Assembly (NCBI GenBank): GCA_003170935.1
Contig: PMYA01000170.1
Location: 1-5,899 of the forward strand
Source: Methanobacteriota archaeon
GTDB lineage: Archaea; Halobacteriota; Bog-38; Methanoflorentales; Methanoflorentaceae
Direction of reading: 5' to 3'
Length of the DNA stretch: 5,899 bases
Part shown: positions 5,025 to 5,899 of the stretch, in pieces
Layout: the number at the start of each line of letters is the position of its first letter
Numbering within the stretch: position 1 is the stretch's first letter
Notes under the pieces: model-generated
Database searches by the model: none
What the model saw: the letters and a program-made list of their open reading frames with translations, nothing else
What the model was told of the DNA's origin: nothing
Position numbers and translations under genes: made by a program

Positions 5025-5600
5025 ATGAAACACGAAACGGCCATCAAGAACGAACTTGAGGCGCTCTCTGATAGTGATAAAGAACGCTTCGAGCGGATAA
5101 AAGTTACTCAAATAGAAAAATTTGGTAGCGAAAGGCCAGAGCAATTGCATAGCGCATTGCATACCATTCGGCGGGTCTCCTACCAAAGGCTGGAATCGGA
5201 AAGCCTCAAAGAAGGTAACTTCGCGCTGTTACGCAGTGCTCGTCTCAGTATGGCGTTGCTTATGGAAGAAGAAGTCGAACAAGACGATGAATTACTAAGG
5301 AAAACGCTTGCGACGCATCTGGATCTATGTTATATAGATTTAAACGGTCCACAAAACAGCACAACGCGTGAACGTGAACTCACTAACGAGGCTCCTTTTG
5401 ACCCGAGCCACGGCGTTCTGATTCCTAGCATTGTGAACATCACACTCGATTACATCGAACGACTCGAATTGACAAGAGATGAAACAAAAAGCCTGTTTCA
5501 TAAACACATTAGCAGACATCTAAGTGGTTTAAATCCACCTCTTTCTCTGGATGACGGTTGGAACAAATTGGAACCCAATTTGATTTTTAAAGGCGAATAA
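5025..5600 (+). CDS. Helical, charged protein of unknown function
   Basis: The 191-residue product has no signal peptide or membrane segment and is rich in Glu, Lys, Arg and Leu. Residues 1-60 look like charged helices. The middle part at 67-105 (FALLRSARLSMALLMEEEVE, then ELLRKTLATHLDLCYIDLNG) has the helix pairs and spacing of a repeat such as TPR, and 130-165 holds further helices. The C-terminal 170-191 is Pro- and Asp-containing and less regular. I do not recognise the family, and a scaffold or binding role is only suggested by the helical repeat look. The start at 5025-5027 has AGGT seven bases before it as a partial SD. A second ATG at 5020-5022 gives only two codons before a stop, overlapping the true start. 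The gene is divergent from GH130, with no sign of shared function. Confidence 0.75.
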   Translation: MKHETAIKNELEALSDSDKERFERIKVTQIEKFGSERPEQLHSALHTIRRVSYQRLESESLKEGNFALLRSARLSMALLMEEEVEQDDELLRKTLATHLDLCYIDLNGPQNSTTRERELTNEAPFDPSHGVLIPSIVNITLDYIERLELTRDETKSLFHKHISRHLSGLNPPLSLDDGWNKLEPNLIFKGE

Positions 5601-5674
5601 TCGTGAAGATTGCATGCGGTGCCGTTCTAGGCCAATGTTTGACATTCTAAAGCGTGCCTCGCCGTGCGCAACTT

Positions 5675-5806
5675 AGCGGGCACCTGCCAAGACGTTTTTG
5701 AGCAAAGAATCTGTGAGACAATGTTGAGCAGAACTCAAACTTGTCTGTCAAAGACAGAAACTCTATCAGTTACCATTGCTAGTTGTGCTTTTGCTGAAAA
5801 TGACTT
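5675..5806 (-). pseudogene. Possible decayed purC-like (SAICAR synthetase) fragment
   Basis: One minus-strand frame reads LAMVTDRVSVFDRQV, then a TGA at 5735-5737, then VLLNIVSQILCSKTSWQVP in the same frame. In the long form of SAICAR synthetase a stretch like VTTDRxSAFDR is followed by a loop with IPFKG, then VLN, Ser, and KT with VP a little further on. The order and several identities match (TDR, FD, LN, S, KT, VP), with a shortened loop and a stop codon between. SAICAR synthetase makes a purine intermediate from CAIR and aspartate, but this piece could not be active. The match is from memory of the family and might be chance. Confidence 0.25.
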
Positions 5807-5815
5807 TTCTTTTTT
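5804..5815 (+). terminator. Pyrimidine-rich T-tract, possible terminator
   Basis: CTTTTCTTTTTT on the plus strand is the strongest T-tract downstream of the gene ending at 5600, about 205 bases on. It could end that transcript in the archaeal manner. No hairpin is next to it, and the distance is long. Confidence 0.3.
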
Positions 5816-5899
5816 ACACGTGATACGCCCTGAGATTCATGATAACTTAAAGTTAGTGTATGCAAATAAATCCACTTCTGCCAATTAACGTTATTTTTC

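Larger units (their letters stand above)
5601..5899. other. Terminal stretch without an intact gene
   Basis: A short frame at 5603-5650 starts with GTG three bases past the preceding stop and reads VKIACGAVLG before a stop at codon 16. It resembles the beginning of a gene, but is too short to claim. A plus-strand frame from GTG 5664 to 5888 has no SD site or recognisable pattern. The minus strand carries a possible purC-like remnant (separate entry). A perfect inverted repeat, TCTGTC-AAA-GACAGA, lies at 5744-5758. The window may end before a further gene starts. Confidence 0.4.

Noticed and set aside
5664..5888. Plus-strand frame of 74 codons from a GTG start
   Set aside because: No SD site, no domain pattern, and Cys/Ser/Thr content without order; kept only as part of the terminal stretch.

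Overview
The window looks like a stretch of an archaeal chromosome, most probably from a methanogen-type euryarchaeon (Methanosarcinales or Methanocellales-like). This is inference. It rests on a lipoprotein with a Gly-Cys-Thr-Gly lipobox and a Thr-rich stalk, a membrane-anchored Ser/Thr/Asn-rich surface protein, an archaeal BofA-family membrane protein, AT-rich TATA-like promoter sequences, T-run terminators, and Shine-Dalgarno (SD) sites of the GGAGG type. No rRNA, tRNA, CRISPR array or intact mobile element was seen.

Layout, left to right. Positions 1-2897 carry only minus-strand genes: a small Cys-rich protein (119-331, with an out-of-frame 5' head reaching 383), a 307-base stretch without a confident gene, a lipoprotein (691-1227), a secreted and membrane-anchored protein with an Ig-like region (1304-1864), a 59-residue beta-rich protein (2027-2206) directly behind a BofA-family membrane protein (2228-2491), and a 54-residue helix-turn-helix-like protein whose natural C-terminus appears to lie in another frame (2733-2897, tail to 2699). 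Divergent from the last of these is a plus-strand VOC-family gene (3145-3513). The 247 bases between them hold a strong palindrome. Next comes a minus-strand GH130 glycosidase/phosphorylase (3613-4737), visibly richer in G+C than everything around it. Divergent from that is a plus-strand helical protein of unknown function (5025-5600). The last 300 bases have no intact gene but may hold a decayed purC-like fragment on the minus strand.

How the genes relate. The two surface proteins (1304-1864 and 691-1227) are in the same direction with a 76-base gap and could be one transcription unit acting at the cell envelope. The BofA-family gene and the 59-residue gene are 21 bases apart and probably co-transcribed. 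The remaining genes look like independent units and do not form a recognisable pathway. The GH130 gene has no sugar-uptake or mannoside-degradation partner here and is best read as an acquired gene.

The most notable points are small genes: two of them (2027-2206 and 2733-2897) are under 60 residues yet well supported by start sites and protein-like sequence, and two short genes appear split by a single extra base. I do not see a clear new multi-gene system. The divergent HTH/VOC pair with its palindrome is the nearest thing to an undescribed regulatory unit.
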